From Ramazzottius varieornatus (taxonomy: Eukaryota; Tardigrada; Eutardigrada; Parachela; Ramazzottiidae), in assembly GCA_001949185.1 (NCBI GenBank), contig BDGG01000002.1, forward strand, positions 4,330,448 through 4,394,447: a stretch of DNA of 64,000 bases. The letters are read 5' to 3'. Within the stretch, counting starts at the first letter, position 1, and the number at the start of each line of letters is the position of its first letter. Below the pieces are notes generated by a model. It made no database searches. It was given only the letters and a program-made list of their open reading frames with translations, and was not told where the DNA came from. Position numbers and translations under genes: made by a program. Positions 48,538 to 60,928 of this stretch are shown here, in pieces.

Positions 48538-49211
48538 CAGTGCTGGGATAAATATGATATATCGTATCTTATCGAAATATATCACATCACAGTGATTCGA
48601 TATGACAAAAGTATCATATCGAAAAAACGGGCAAATTTCTGGACGGATTATCGCTGAGCGGAATATGATAAATGAAAATATCATATCGCGGTATATCGAT
48701 ATATTTCTGATACATCGATATATTTCTGATATATCGATAAATCGCAAACCCGCAATTGAGAATCGGAACTTCGGAAGCCAATACTCCGGTTCGGTACCGC
48801 GCAGGCCGCGCAGCCTCGCCCGTAATGTATCGCACACATTCATCCAAGGTGACTTCGGAGAAGTGAACAGTCGGCGTACCTAGGTGCGTAACGACAGACC
48901 TCGATAGATTGAGCAACGAACACACTCGCGTACACGAAGACATCTGACTTTTGTTCTGAGTCGAACGTAGTGAACGACAGCCGTTTGGCTTCTCTTTGGC
49001 TCTTTCCTTATTTCGATAGTTTTCAACATGGTACTGGATCGATTTATCGATATATCACTGCAATAAAATTCCATATATCAACAATAAAATATCAGAAACG
49101 AATCATATCGAAATATCGATACGTGGTTGATATCTAAAACGAAATATAAATATTGAAAGATATTTATCAGAAAATATCACATCGAACGTTGTCGTATTTG
49201 TCCTAGCACTA
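48538..49211. mobile_element. hAT-type short element, TATCGATA family
   Basis: Flanked by CGCACTAG on both sides (48530-48537 and 49212-49219). Termini CAGTGCTGGGATAAATATGA and TCGTATTTGTCCTAGCACTA are imperfect complements. ATATCGATA words fill both ends. The middle is GC-richer and non-repetitive with no full transposase. Same family as 34677-35213. Confidence 0.93.
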
Positions 49212-49219
49212 CGCACTAG

Positions 49220-51957
49220 GTTACACCCACATGTTATACTTCACATGCACAAACTAACAGATTCCTTCAAAGGAAAACAGAATGTCAACATCAGACGAGA
49301 ATGTGACTGAGCATACCAATGCAGAAGAGATTCCCGTTTTACTGTGGTGATATCACCAGTGAAAATCCCATTGTCTTTACGAACGATATGTCCGTACTTT
49401 CCGTTATCCTCTCTATCCTCTTTGGTCTCGTACCCTTACACATCACTCTCTTGTGTAATTTCTCTTTGCATTGTCTGAAAATTGACTCTTTCTAAATAGC
49501 AACGGAGAGAGGCCATACCAAGCAATCATTATCTGCTTAACGAACTGGCAAACACCGCCAGCTCTCGTATGACTCCGCAGAAGTGAGAAGTTCCGTGCAG
49601 AAAGTCGAGCTATACACGCGGTACACGGCTTGGACGTTCCGTTCGTGCGGAAACGTTTTGTAGCGTAAAGAAATCTCACGGCGGCAAATGCCTACAACGA
49701 AGTTGATGGCTCAGCCAACAGACATTCACACTTCACCCCGATTAATGATTATTATCGTCCGACTAACCAGGAACTTTGAACGGACGACAGCTTCAGCTAA
49801 ACTTAACTGCAAGTTGATAGAGAACCTGATGGTACCGGCGCTCTGCCTGTTCAGCAGAAACTTCCACTTCACGAGTCTTCAAGACAAACCACCACTGATA
49901 CTTTCCTATCCGTCACAAAAAGTCAAACTTTCTTCCTTCAGGACCTGTAGGCTGCCCGTTCGTCTCAGAGACTTACCTCGCCAGTGTCCGTCAGTTGATC
50001 CTGAATATTTTTGAAAGGCCTTAGCCAAGCGTCCCCGACTTTGATGCTGCAGGAATCTCGGGCTTCGCTGACCATCGACAGGTTCATCCACCAAGGAAGA
50101 TTGAAGGACCTCGCAAGACCTCTGAGTCAGCCAGTTGGGCCAAACTTCTTCGCTCAATGGGCGAAATTTACATGGGCCGTAAAACCCCACCGTTCCTTCT
50201 TTCGGAGCCCGTTGTAGCGATAGCGGGTACCCGCTTGCGAAGCGCAAACGGATAACAATGTGTAGGCGATCTAGGTTCGAGTGACGGGTCGCTTTACGGT
50301 GCGACAAGGCTCTGTAAATTTTCGGAAATTGAATTTTCCGAGTCAGAACTCTGAATGTGATGTTTGGCTTTTTCTCAGTATCTTTTCTTCGGTACCGTTC
50401 GTGGAATAGATTTTATTCTGTCATCATTGTCTTTTCGATAAGCTACCACTGTACAGTTAACACTGTCCATTCTCATCTTGTGTACCACTAATCCTCTCAT
50501 AAATTATGGCCTGTGCTCCATGTATAGCACTAGTGGTTTTGCTCTGTTCTAGCATCTTCTAACTATGGTGTTTTACGAAGACGACGTCTTTACTCCCGAG
50601 GACCGCCCAACTTTTCCATTCCCGATAAAATTTACAGAGCTTAGCCCCTGAAAATTTTTAGCTGACCCGTCACCTATAAGAAATCCCTGGGTCCCTGCGC
50701 AAAGACACTAGGCCGTTCGGCGTATGACGTCGCCCGAAAGAGGAGAGCGAGGACACACGAAAATCGTCCATTGAGCGAAGGAGTTTGGTTAGACTTTACA
50801 GAAGACCGGCAAAAGCTGCACTTTACTGATGAAAATTCAGCTGAAGGAAAAAAGCTCTCGAACAACTGACAGCTTCCAGCTTATGTACTCCTAGAGAAGC
50901 GCCGCCTACAGGCCAGGCTTGACACCTCAAGGTAATTCCCTGTCAGTCGTACACTCATCGCACTCGTACACAAAATTCTAATTTCAAATTTGAAATTAAA
51001 TTCTTGTTACAGTTTGAACTTCTTTTAAACGATTAAAGTTTGACGAACTGAAGAACGTCGGGGCTAATACCGTCAGGAAACATGGGTGGTAACCCGGTGG
51101 TTCAGCAACGTATCGAGTCGTACAAGCTGCGCAGCTTTCCCACAGCAGTCAGCTCTTTGTGTCCGACACCCTTATGAGTCAGAAGACGCATGTATCTTGC
51201 CGGGGATAACGGGTAAAGTGGAATTAATTTTTCCAGGCTCTAGTCATGAAGCTCCTTCGACTCTATGAGTTCACTTTTGAACACGTAGAAGCAGCAGTAA
51301 CTTTTCCGCCAACTGTAGTCTTGGTCTACGAACAATTTAAAGTTCTTTTGCAGAGATTTTCTGGAGCGTGCAAGGTCGTAGAGGACCTTCTCTCGGATTC
51401 AACTTACGACCAACCGGTGGCTCCGTTTTTGTAGCCATCGGCAGAATCTTCGCGGCGAAACTCATTGTTAAACTGTTCAGCAACGAGCTTGTACAGAACT
51501 TTGAGGAAAATCTGACAAAATTCGAAGGGATGTTAATGGAGTAACCGAGATTCAGTAAGTAACGCATCGGTGGCTGCGCCATAGAATCTTCGGGCCAGCA
51601 CCTGGCTGTAGGAAGTGATAGCGTTAGGTGGCCAGATCAGCCGCTTAGCGCTGCCGAGCATGCTGCGGTCCGGTGATTTCGAGAAAGTAATCAAATCTAC
51701 GGCTGGCACAGGGGCCACTTGCCTAGCTGTCAGTGCTTACAGCCAGGGGGTGGTCTGAAGATTCTATTGCGCCGCCACCCATGAACTAACGTATGGTTGA
51801 TTGAATTTAGTTGAATACCCTTTGTCAAGTGAATCGTCCCTTATCTGCAAAGCATATTGTATCACATATTCCCATCACAAGAAAGCTTCCGTTCTGTCCC
51901 TTCACGAGGTTGAGGGTTTGCTGTGCGTCGGGATTTGAGTGAAAGTTGGAATTGAAG
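49220..51957. other. intergenic stretch upstream of exportin-7
   Basis: Open frames at 49688-50014 (+) and 49906-50307 (-) overlap and show no family resemblance. One inverted-repeat element lies at 50281-50673. The last few hundred bases must contain the exportin-7 promoter and 5' UTR. No gene supported. Confidence 0.45.
50281..50673. mobile_element. short inverted-repeat element
   Basis: GTGACGGGTC at the left end pairs with GACCCGTCAC at the right. A second block, GCTCTGTAAATTTT, pairs with AAATTTACAGAGC further inside. Length 393 bp, AT-rich, no coding frame, no clear target duplication. Confidence 0.7.
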
Positions 51958-54900
51958 ATGAACGCGATGGAGCAGGTAATGCCTTCTGAATATGGTAGAT
52001 GTTAGGTTATTACACTAAAGCGAACGGAAGTGCTTGCCTGTTGCTCTGGACTGTACTCCATTGCCGTAAAAGGGTCTGTGCTTTTGTTGCAGGAGATAAT
52101 TCAAGTGGAAACCTTCTGCCGGCAGTTTTATGAGCCGGTGAACGGGCTGCAGCAAAAAGAGGCCGAAAGAGCACTGATTGCCTTCGTCGAGAGCCCCGAC
52201 TGTCTCCAGAAATGCCAAGTTCTTCTTGAGCGTGGACAGGTAGGTTGCGCTTTTAATTGTCAAGCATTTCCTTCAGTGAACGATCCAGTGATGGGGTTGT
52301 TTGCAGTCGCCCTATTCCATAACTCTGGCCCTCAACACCCTGACCAAGCTGTGCTCCAAACAGCCATTCCTCACTGTGGCGCAAAGGATAGATATACGTA
52401 AGCTAGAAATCCCTTATATACTGTACATTCACTGCATTTGAGAAGCGAGTTTTACGGTTGGTTTTTGTCGTTACAGGGAATTTCATCTTAAATTTTCTGT
52501 ATGCAAATCCGAAACTTGCGCCATTCGTCCTCCAGGCAGCCACGAAGGTAAATTTTTTTATTACTGGTGGACTGAGCATTTTCGTACTGTATATTATACA
52601 AGGTTTTCGGATGAATGTTATGTATGATTGTCTTCTTGCAGCTTTATGCCACCATTATCAAATGCGGATGGTTCGATCGCGAGAAAGATGAGTTCCTGTT
52701 TCGCGGTGCCGTGGATGATGTGACCAAGTTTATCCAAGTGAGTTGTCAGTAGCGCACGAAGCTTCCGGTAGTTCCGGTGATGGTAGTGAACAACCTGCAA
52801 TTCATCGCAGGGCTCGATGGAGCAAAGCATCGTCGGTATACAGCTGCTGGCTGCTCTTGTGACGGAGATGTCTCATAGTGGCAATGTAAGTTTTCTACGT
52901 ATTATATAAGTACTCGTATAAAACTTTGAAGTCAAAGTTCCTCATGACGTTACATTCTGTTTCGTCTCTTCTTAGGGAGACTCTGCGAGGTCACTGACCA
53001 CCCACATCAAGACTTCGGCAGCTTTTCGGGAAGTTCAGCTTTTCGACATTTACAAACTGGCTTGCACATTGCTACAGAATGCGCTGAAGAACAATGCTAC
53101 ACCAACCGACGATGTTCGAGTGAGTTTTCTTTTCTTCAGTTAGTATTTTCAAGCATTTTATTTTTCATATGGGTACAATGTACTAAGATTTTTTCTCCTG
53201 TTTAGCTTGGGCTGTTTTCGAGCCTTCTGAGCCTCGCATTGGCTTGCCTCAATTACGACTTTGTGGGGACGGCTGTCGATGAATCTGATGATGCCAACAC
53301 CGTACAGATCCCTGCGGCTTGGAGATCCAGTAAGTCGTACAATCTACATGACGATCTAAACGAAGTCCGCCTCAGTTTCTGTCAAAATACTGCTCTGTCA
53401 GTCAGACGCGTATTTCCGTCTTGGGGATTCCCTATCTGTTGTAGTTCTCAAGCTGAACTTGTCCTTTGTAGCCTTCGTCGACCCGGGTCACTTGAAGCTC
53501 TTCTTCACGTTGTACACTTCCCTCCCGCCGTCGGTCAGCCACCTGGCTTTGAGCATTCTGGTTCAGCTGGGCTCAGTCAGGAGGTCCCTGTTCAACTCCA
53601 CCGAGCGAGCAACCCATCTTCACGCTTTGATGAGTGGTGTCCGGGACATTCTGGAGAACCACGCAACCGTAAGAGTTCCAAGCGTTCCCGAGCAATCGTA
53701 AATCGGCCTCATGAGCTCTTTCAGTGAAAGTGTCTTTTTTTTCTTTGCAGAACTTGGGCGACGCTCAGTGTTACCACGAGTTCTGTCGTCTCTTGGCTCG
53801 CCTTAAAGCCAGTTTCCAGCTAAGCGAACTGATGGAATCGGACAACTACACGGCGTTCATTAGTCAAGTGGCCAACTTTACCATGATGAGCATCCAGGTG
53901 AATCTGCAAAACCTGTCTTTTGCGAATTTTATTCGGATGCTTTGATTAGTTTAATCAGCATATTGGATGTTTTATCTTTTGCAGCATCTCCAGTTTTCGC
54001 ACAACAGTTTGCACTACATCCTGAGCTTGTGGCAACGTCTGGTGGCTTCCATGCCATATGTCAAGTCCGCCCAGCCTCACCATCTGGACACCCACGCACC
54101 GGAAGTGTCGCGGTCGATGGTGATGTCCCACCTGGACATGGTGGCACATGTCATCAACGAAGGCGTGGAAGACCCCATCGACGACCTAGGTCTCCTACAC
54201 CAGCAGCTAGACCAGTTCGCCATCATCGTCCGTTGCGAGTACGAGTCCAACTGCACTGTCATCGTGCAGCTCTTCGAGAGATCCGCCAGAGTCTACGATG
54301 ACCTGCTGAAGAAACAGGGCAGTGCGGAAAAAGACATCCTCATTGAAGAAGGTATGTGTTAGTATCTCTGTCAGGTGGTTCCCTGTTTTTACGCTTTGGC
54401 AGCCTTAGTAGCGGTTGCTCTAAACTAACTTATACTTTCGCTGTTCCTACAGAACGCCTCGCTTGGCTGGTCTACTTCATCGGTGCGGCCATTAGTGGTC
54501 GAGTCGCATATACGGCTTCCGATGAGACTGATGCCATAGATGCCCAACTAATCTGTCGGTATGTGAAAGTGATAGTCTGGTTAAGTTATGTTCTTGCAAT
54601 CTTCGGAAAGGTTCGGTTAACACCACATGCTAAAGTTGCTCTACTTTCGCAGGGTTATGCGGCTGATGAGCTTCACTGACACAAGGTTAGGTCGCCGGAA
54701 AAGCGAGAAGCTAGAACTGGCCATCCTGCAGTTTTTCGAGTACTTCCGGAAGGTTTACATTGGGGACCAGTCGCCGAAAGGTGTCTACTCAGTCATGAAA
54801 GCCGAACTGGGTATTGACGATGAGCTGATGGTTATGAGCATCATGATCCGCAAAATGTAAGTTACACATGAGCACTGGAAGTCTTCTTCGCAACGGTTCC

Positions 54901-57506
54901 GCCTGAGTTGTTGATGTCTTTGTAGTGTGACCAACTTGAAGTTCTGGGGTGATAGCGACAACGTGGTGACAAGAAGCCTGCAGCTGCTGAACGACCTTTC
55001 CATGGGTTACAGCAGCATTAGACGGATGGTCAAGCTCGATGAAGTTCAGTTCCTCCTGAAGAACCACACCGTAAGTTAACACAGTCCTCGTGTTTCTTCT
55101 GACTATGGTCGCCGTTGAACAGTCGTAGAAGCTGGCTGTATTGTATTTCCAGAGTGATAACTTTCCGTTTCTGGGAACGAACTCTACCCTCGTGGACCTG
55201 AAATGTCGAACAGCCTTCTATGCATCGCTAGCTCGTCTCCTTACCATTGAGCTGGCTGACGATGAAGACAAGCTGGAAGAGTTCATGCGACCAATTGGAG
55301 GTAGAGGAATCTGTTTCCCGGAATTTCTTTTGAGTTTGTTAGCCAACTTTGGGGCGGAGTTTAACGTTTGAAAATTTTTCTATTCTTTAGTGGAGTTTGA
55401 GACCCTCGCTCGGCTGATGGGTGCTGCCGGCACTTCGCTCTTCAACGAGAGGGAAGCCAAGACAGCTGCCATCGGTGTGGCGAGGGACCTTCGGGGTATC
55501 TGCTCGGCGCTGCTGAACAAGACTTCCTATGTCTTGTTCTTCGAATGGTTGTACCCGAAGTACCTGACGGTGTGCGAGAGGGTAATCGAGTACTGGTATG
55601 CGGAACCCACCGTGGCGAACCCCATGTTGAAGTTCATGATGGAGCTTGATCAGAACCGCTCGCAGCGAATACAGTTCGATATATCCTCACCTAACAACAT
55701 TCTGCTCTTCAAGGAAATCTGCAAAGTCTTCACAGTTTACGGTAAGCTCAAATACGTAAAAGACAAGCAAATTCAAGCAGATAAAGAATCAGAAAAAAAA
55801 ACTAAAAGAAACAGAACAGATTGAAGTTGGGTATTTGAATGGTGTTTTACAGGAAGCCGAATCCTTAGCCTAACCGACATTCCGAAGAACGACATGTACG
55901 CCAAGAAGTTGAAGGGAGTTAGCATTGCTTTCAACATGTTTCGGTTCGCCCTGGGAGGTTGCTATTGCAACTTCGGCATTTTTCTGCTGTATGGCGACCG
56001 AACATTGGACGAAGCCTTCCAGGTCCTCCTCAAACTCATGACTTCAATTTCGCATTCTGATCTCTTGGTAAGTTTGTCCTCTCACTTCTCTCACTCGTCT
56101 GCTTGCATGTGAGTTGTAATATGTTATGATCGGTGATCGTTTTAGGAGCATCCCAAACTGGGACAGGCGTATTATTCCATCCTCGATCAGATCGCCTCCA
56201 ACCACATCGACTTTCTGAACAAGGTGGATGTCCAAATTTTCCTGTACATTCTTGACAGTATTTCCAAAGGGGTGAATTCAATCGGTACGTTGCTTCACTG
56301 GCAGGAATTTAAACGTTTAAAGCGAGGAGTGCGACTAAATTGTGTGGTTTTTGCAGACAGCAACGTGAACGCGAACAGCTGTCAGACGTTGGACAACGTT
56401 GTGACGGCTCTCTTCAAGGAGCTACAGCGCCGTCAGAAGCACCCTGAGCAAGCCACCCCCGAAAGCCGTTCCTCAGCGTTGCAGGTCTACGAGATGCAGC
56501 CTCAGCGCTACCAGCAGCTCCTGGCTTCCCTTCTGCGCATCGTCATGTTCGAAGACGGCAGAAACCAATGGAACTACTCGCGTCCCCTCCTCGTCCTTAT
56601 CTTACTCTGTGATAGGGTCAGTATTAATGTTTCAGACGGCGGTGGTCATTCTTTTTCGATTTTCTTCTATACGAAACGATGGTTTTTCTTCTGTTTAGCA
56701 TTTTCAAGAGCTTCAGCCACGAATCGTTGCGTCGTACCCGGAAGAGAAACGACCGCAGGTCCAGCACTGCTTCCTGACTTTGATGGACGGTGTCGACAGC
56801 ACGCTGTCGAACAAGACACGCGATAGGTATGCGACTGTGACGATCTCTTTTTGAACATTCGAAGAAAAGCTAAAGTGGAACAGATTTGCGGCGTCGGCAA
56901 ATGAATCGAGCATGATCGTTTTCCCAAGTGCCGCACGCTACAGCCAGCAACAACGAAAATGTACGCCACTTGAGGTAGCGTGATCATGTCATGTGGCGCA
57001 TGTTTTCATTGTTATCGGCTGAAGTGTGCACCACTTAGGTAGATGAACATGTTCAATTTATCTGCCAACGTTTCTTCTTTAGGACTTTAGAACTTTCTCG
57101 GTGTTTCGGATTTGGGGAGATCGTTTGGGTTATTGTAGGTTCACCAACAACTTGTCGATCTTCCGCCGCGAGCTGAACGAGACGCAGAAAGGCATGGAGA
57201 ACGTCAACCCTATGTTAGACTGGATAGCCATGAGAGATGAGCTGGACAAGTTCTGGCAGCGGTTGAACGCCGAGTTTGCCGGAAGCGGAGGTTTGTTCTT
57301 CGAATATGGGTGAAGGTGAACATGTCAACGTCTGCCGTCCATTAACGATGTCCTTTCTTTTTGGCGTATTAAGTTTTAGGCTTTCAACCTTTACGGCCCT
57401 TGATGTCATTCTGAACGTGATGCAAAATCCTCTTTTCTTCCGTCTTGCAGGAGAGACGCTGGTCGTGTACGACGCTCCACTTCACAGAAACCTATACTTG
57501 ATGTGA
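51958..57506 (+). CDS. XPO7: exportin-7 (Ran-binding protein 16)
   Basis: Karyopherin-beta-family nuclear transport receptor acting with RanGTP. Twenty-two exons: 51958-51975, 52093-52239, 52307-52397, 52477-52547, 52642-52737, 52811-52885, 52976-53119, 53206-53329, 53472-53668, 53751-53897, 53985-54351, 54453-54558, 54653-54856, 54926-55070, 55153-55300, 55391-55741, 55853-56067, 56146-56284, 56357-56616, 56699-56826, 57139-57290, 57451-57506. All phases agree, total 1126 residues (human 1087). Landmarks include [15 protein letters not shown] near the start, [24 protein letters not shown], VHxLLSLWQRL-type [16 protein letters not shown] (here with N for one H), [36 protein letters not shown] and [15 protein letters not shown]. 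The last exon (17 codons) extends the usual C-terminus and rests on a good acceptor and phase match only. Confidence 0.96.
56893..57072. repeat. two adjacent intronic palindromic elements (copies 13a, 13b)
   Basis: Lie in intron 20 of exportin-7. The first has arms CCAAGTGCCGCACG and GTACGCCACTTGAG. The second, sharing the GATCATG junction, has arms CATGTGGCGCATG and TGTGCACCACTTAG. The outer arms GTCGGCAAATGAA and TTCAATTTATCTGCCAAC enclose the pair. Confidence 0.8.
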
Positions 57507-58140
57507 AAATGAGCGGGTACGAAACTCTCATTTGCTCTTTCCTTTTTCTTCATGGCGCTCTGACGAAGCATACCCACATATCTTTTATCGCTTTGTATTC
57601 ACAAGGATTATTTTGTGTTAGTTTTATAATAAAAGGTATATATTTCCAGACTGAGTAAGGTCTCGTATTGACAAGTAAATTCCTAAAAATTCCTCGTGTG
57701 GATGTTTTACGTTGTCTGTGAATCTTTTCTGGGATCGACTGAGTCTCTATGTCCTGAGTTGATCACCACAGAACAGAAAATTCTCACCGCGGAAGAAAAC
57801 CTTAACGCCATAATCTGGGTTACGAGCTTTCCAATCTTTACTGCGAAAGAGCCGCCCTCAAAATAAGTCTCGAGCAAACCGAGAAATAAAAATCTTTAAT
57901 CTTAGTGAAAAGGGTAAAAAAGCACTCACCCAGGCCGACAGTGAAGTCAACATCGGGCGATCCACAAAATATCGTGAATAAACGGGAAAAGAAGAAGAGC
58001 AAGCGCTACGGTACAGAAGCGGAGATCGAAGAGCCTGAAATAGTCCAGAGCTATTTTATATTCTAAATAAGTTGCACCACAATGAAGCACAATGACAAAC
58101 AGTTGAGGTTAGTACACAGCGACAACAAATTCAAAAAGTG
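57507..58140. other. 3' flanks of exportin-7 and beta-TrCP
   Basis: Convergent gene ends 634 bp apart. AATAAA at 57628 serves exportin-7. No coding exon seen. Confidence 0.6.
57628..57633 (+). terminator. poly(A) signal AATAAA
   Basis: Hexamer 122 bp after the exportin-7 stop codon, within TATAATAAAAGG. Confidence 0.65.
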
Positions 58141-60928
58141 TTATCTTGCAAGAGGCTCGGCCAGCAGAGCCATCGGCTGGTTATCTCCGTCAATGCGAGT
58201 AGAAGAACGACCTGAAGCTGCTGATTGTGGAAGAGTTACAACAGAGTTGTTGAAGAAGTCCCATATCAGGATGGTGTCGTCGTGGCTGCTGCTGACAATC
58301 TGAAACTCGTCGAACTGAAGCCGGAAGACGCGACCAGTATGCTCCTAAAAAATCAGTGAACATTAGCGGCGTAACCGACAAGCTGCACGAAAGGCTCTTC
58401 AATGACGCACCAAATACACTTACCACTAGAGTCTTCACACACAGGGATGAAGCGAGAGAAAGAGGATTGAGGGCAGCTTGGAGATCCCATATCTTGATTT
58501 TACTGCAAGTAAAACAGACAGACTAGGCCATCGTCCCCATGTGGTGCTGCATCAACGTACCCATCGTATGCGCCGCTGACAATTCGCTTGTTATCGAACC
58601 GTATGCAACGGACTAACTCTTCGTGGCCTTCCAAGACTCGAAGACAGGCTCCGCACTCAATATCCCACAACCTACAAATCGAAACGTGGGAATACTTTGG
58701 AGTCGTTAACCCACTAGCCACCGTTCAGTGTTCTTCCGGTGGATCTGAAGGATGAGATGTAGGCGTACCTTATCGTGTTGTCCGAGCTTCCGCTAGCAAT
58801 GAGCCTCTCCTTGTACTGCAGACAGGCGATTCCACGTTTGTGCCCTTGCAGAGTTCTGACAAACTCGCACGAACTCGTTGACCACACCTAGAACAGACCA
58901 TGGGTTATACCTAAGTGAAGATGTTACGCCTGGGAATGAAGAAATAAAATTTCCTTTACCTTGATGGTTCGATCACCGGATGCCGAGACGATGTACTTAT
59001 CATCAAAGTCCACCACATTCACAGCGGCTCGATGGCCGACCAGCACTCTCCTGAGAGCAATATCTTTGGGCGAAAGCATATCCCAAACAGCAATGGATCG
59101 GTCCTTGGAGCAAGTGACCATCATGCCATTCTGGAAGCGGACATGCAATACTGCTTCGCAGTGATGGACTAGTGTGTTGAGCATTTCTCCGCGGGCAATG
59201 TCCCACACTCGGACCGTTGAGTCACTCGAACCGCTAACGATAATCCTCTCATCGTACTGCAGGCAGAGGACTGAACCTGTGTGGCCAGTCAGTATCTGCG
59301 AGCACTGCAGGTTATTCCGATCCCAAACCTAAAAGAAAATAACGGTTGTCAGCAATGCGCAAGGACCTGCCTGCCGACGAATTACATAGTACAATAAAAC
59401 ATTCCCTCTTATGTTAGGTGACAACGAGCAATGGCAAAGAAGACTGCTCTGCTTTTGCTTCAACCTGCATACTAAGCTATCACACAAAATTGTACGAGTT
59501 CATGTATGCAGCCGCCTGAAAGCGGACGTGGAAAGCGAATGACACTTTTGCAAGCACCTGCATGCTTCCGTCTCACAGTAAGCATGCGACAGAGTGTACG
59601 CAGGTTCGCTCATCCATGAATACTCCTTCGCCAACGTCAACACGCTGCTTGATGTATGCGGGCATACGACAGATCGTGTACTCTGCTCGTAGACCACTCA
59701 AATGGAAAGATCCACGGTCTCTTCATACCCGGAAGTGGACAGTCACATTCCTCACGTGCACGAACAGACAAATAAACAAACATAAGCCACTCGGAAAACC
59801 AACCTTAATCGTGTTATCACGTAGTCCGCTGATAATCTTCTCGTCGTCGTACTGGAGGCAGTAGACACCTTTGCTATTTTCGCTCCGGCAGTTTATTTTG
59901 TGCAGAGCAAAGTTTCCAAGCTTCCAGTTTCTTTCCGTGGTCTAACGCAAATAAACAGCCACATTCAACCCACTATTACAAAATAATCCTCCTTCTCATC
60001 ACACAATGTCCGTTTACAGACCGTCATCACTTACATCGATATCCCTCGTGATGATCGGGTATAACTGCCGGTAATAAGTATCACCCAACTGAGGTAACGG
60101 ATACTTTCGGAACAGATTGCGGATCCTGCGAGCAGAAACTCTTATTCATGACGTCATATCCAAGTTTAGTATGGGCGATATTCCTTACCAGCCGCGTCTT
60201 GTTCCGATTCCACGCCATAAAGGATCGGTTCTGACATTGTTCTCGATGAGCTTTCTCCATAACTGTCCTTCGGCAACGACCCGTGACCAGTCGTGGCAAA
60301 CTCGTTCCGCCGCTCGCAGCGATGAAGCGTCGAGTTTAAAGAGGATTTTCTCGGCAAGCACGTGCAGCCCCAAGTCTGGAGAAACAACATAATGAAAATA
60401 TATTTGAAAATTACAAGAATGATTATTTCTGATAAGCTCTGATTATTTCTGATAGGAAATCCCACGGATAGAAAAAACAAATTTCGTACTTGAAAGGAGC
60501 GATATGAAATCACGCTTCAGCAAAGGTTTGAGGTAGCTATTGATTTCTCCATGTTGGAACTGGTTCATTCGCAGCAGCAGTTCTTGCGCGAACTGTATCT
60601 GCTGTTCTTCACCGAGATGATCGAAACGCAAGAAGATGTCGGCGAAGTCCCCGGGAAAGCGCGCCGTGTCACCACCGCCCAGCTGACTGAGTCGTCGAGT
60701 AATGTCCTTGGTGGGAGAAGGTGCAGTCTCAGATAAGTGCATCATGGCCACCATCCGTTCAGCGGAAGGGAGCTCGCGACCCGTCAAGCCAGGACTGAAT
60801 GGCTCTTCAGACGTGTCCATCGCTTCTTCTTTGCTGTTCAGGATAGCTTCATTGGAATTCTCATCGCCCGATCCGAATGTTGAGAAGTTGGAGCTGCTTC
60901 CTTCCTTACTGATCCGCGGATAACTTAT
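58141..60928 (-). CDS. BTRC: beta-TrCP / Slimb, F-box and WD40 protein
   Basis: Substrate receptor of the SCF ubiquitin ligase; it recognises phosphorylated DSG degrons such as those of beta-catenin and IkappaB. Nine exons seen on the minus strand: 60928-60490, 60375-60189, 60125-60035, 59941-59804, 59328-58960, 58887-58769, 58671-58561, 58502-58424, 58344-58141, together 578 codons in one frame. The first visible exon opens at a good acceptor, so an upstream exon with the true start may exist. If not, the ATG at 60820 gives 542 residues. Domains: dimerisation region ([19 protein letters not shown]), F-box ([20 protein letters not shown]), linker to [10 protein letters not shown], then seven WD40 repeats including [40 protein letters not shown] and [20 protein letters not shown]. 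Conservation with vertebrate and fly proteins is very high. Confidence 0.95.

Noticed and set aside
49906-50307. Minus-strand frame of 133 codons
   Set aside because: Low-information composition, no recognised motif, and overlap with a plus-strand frame.
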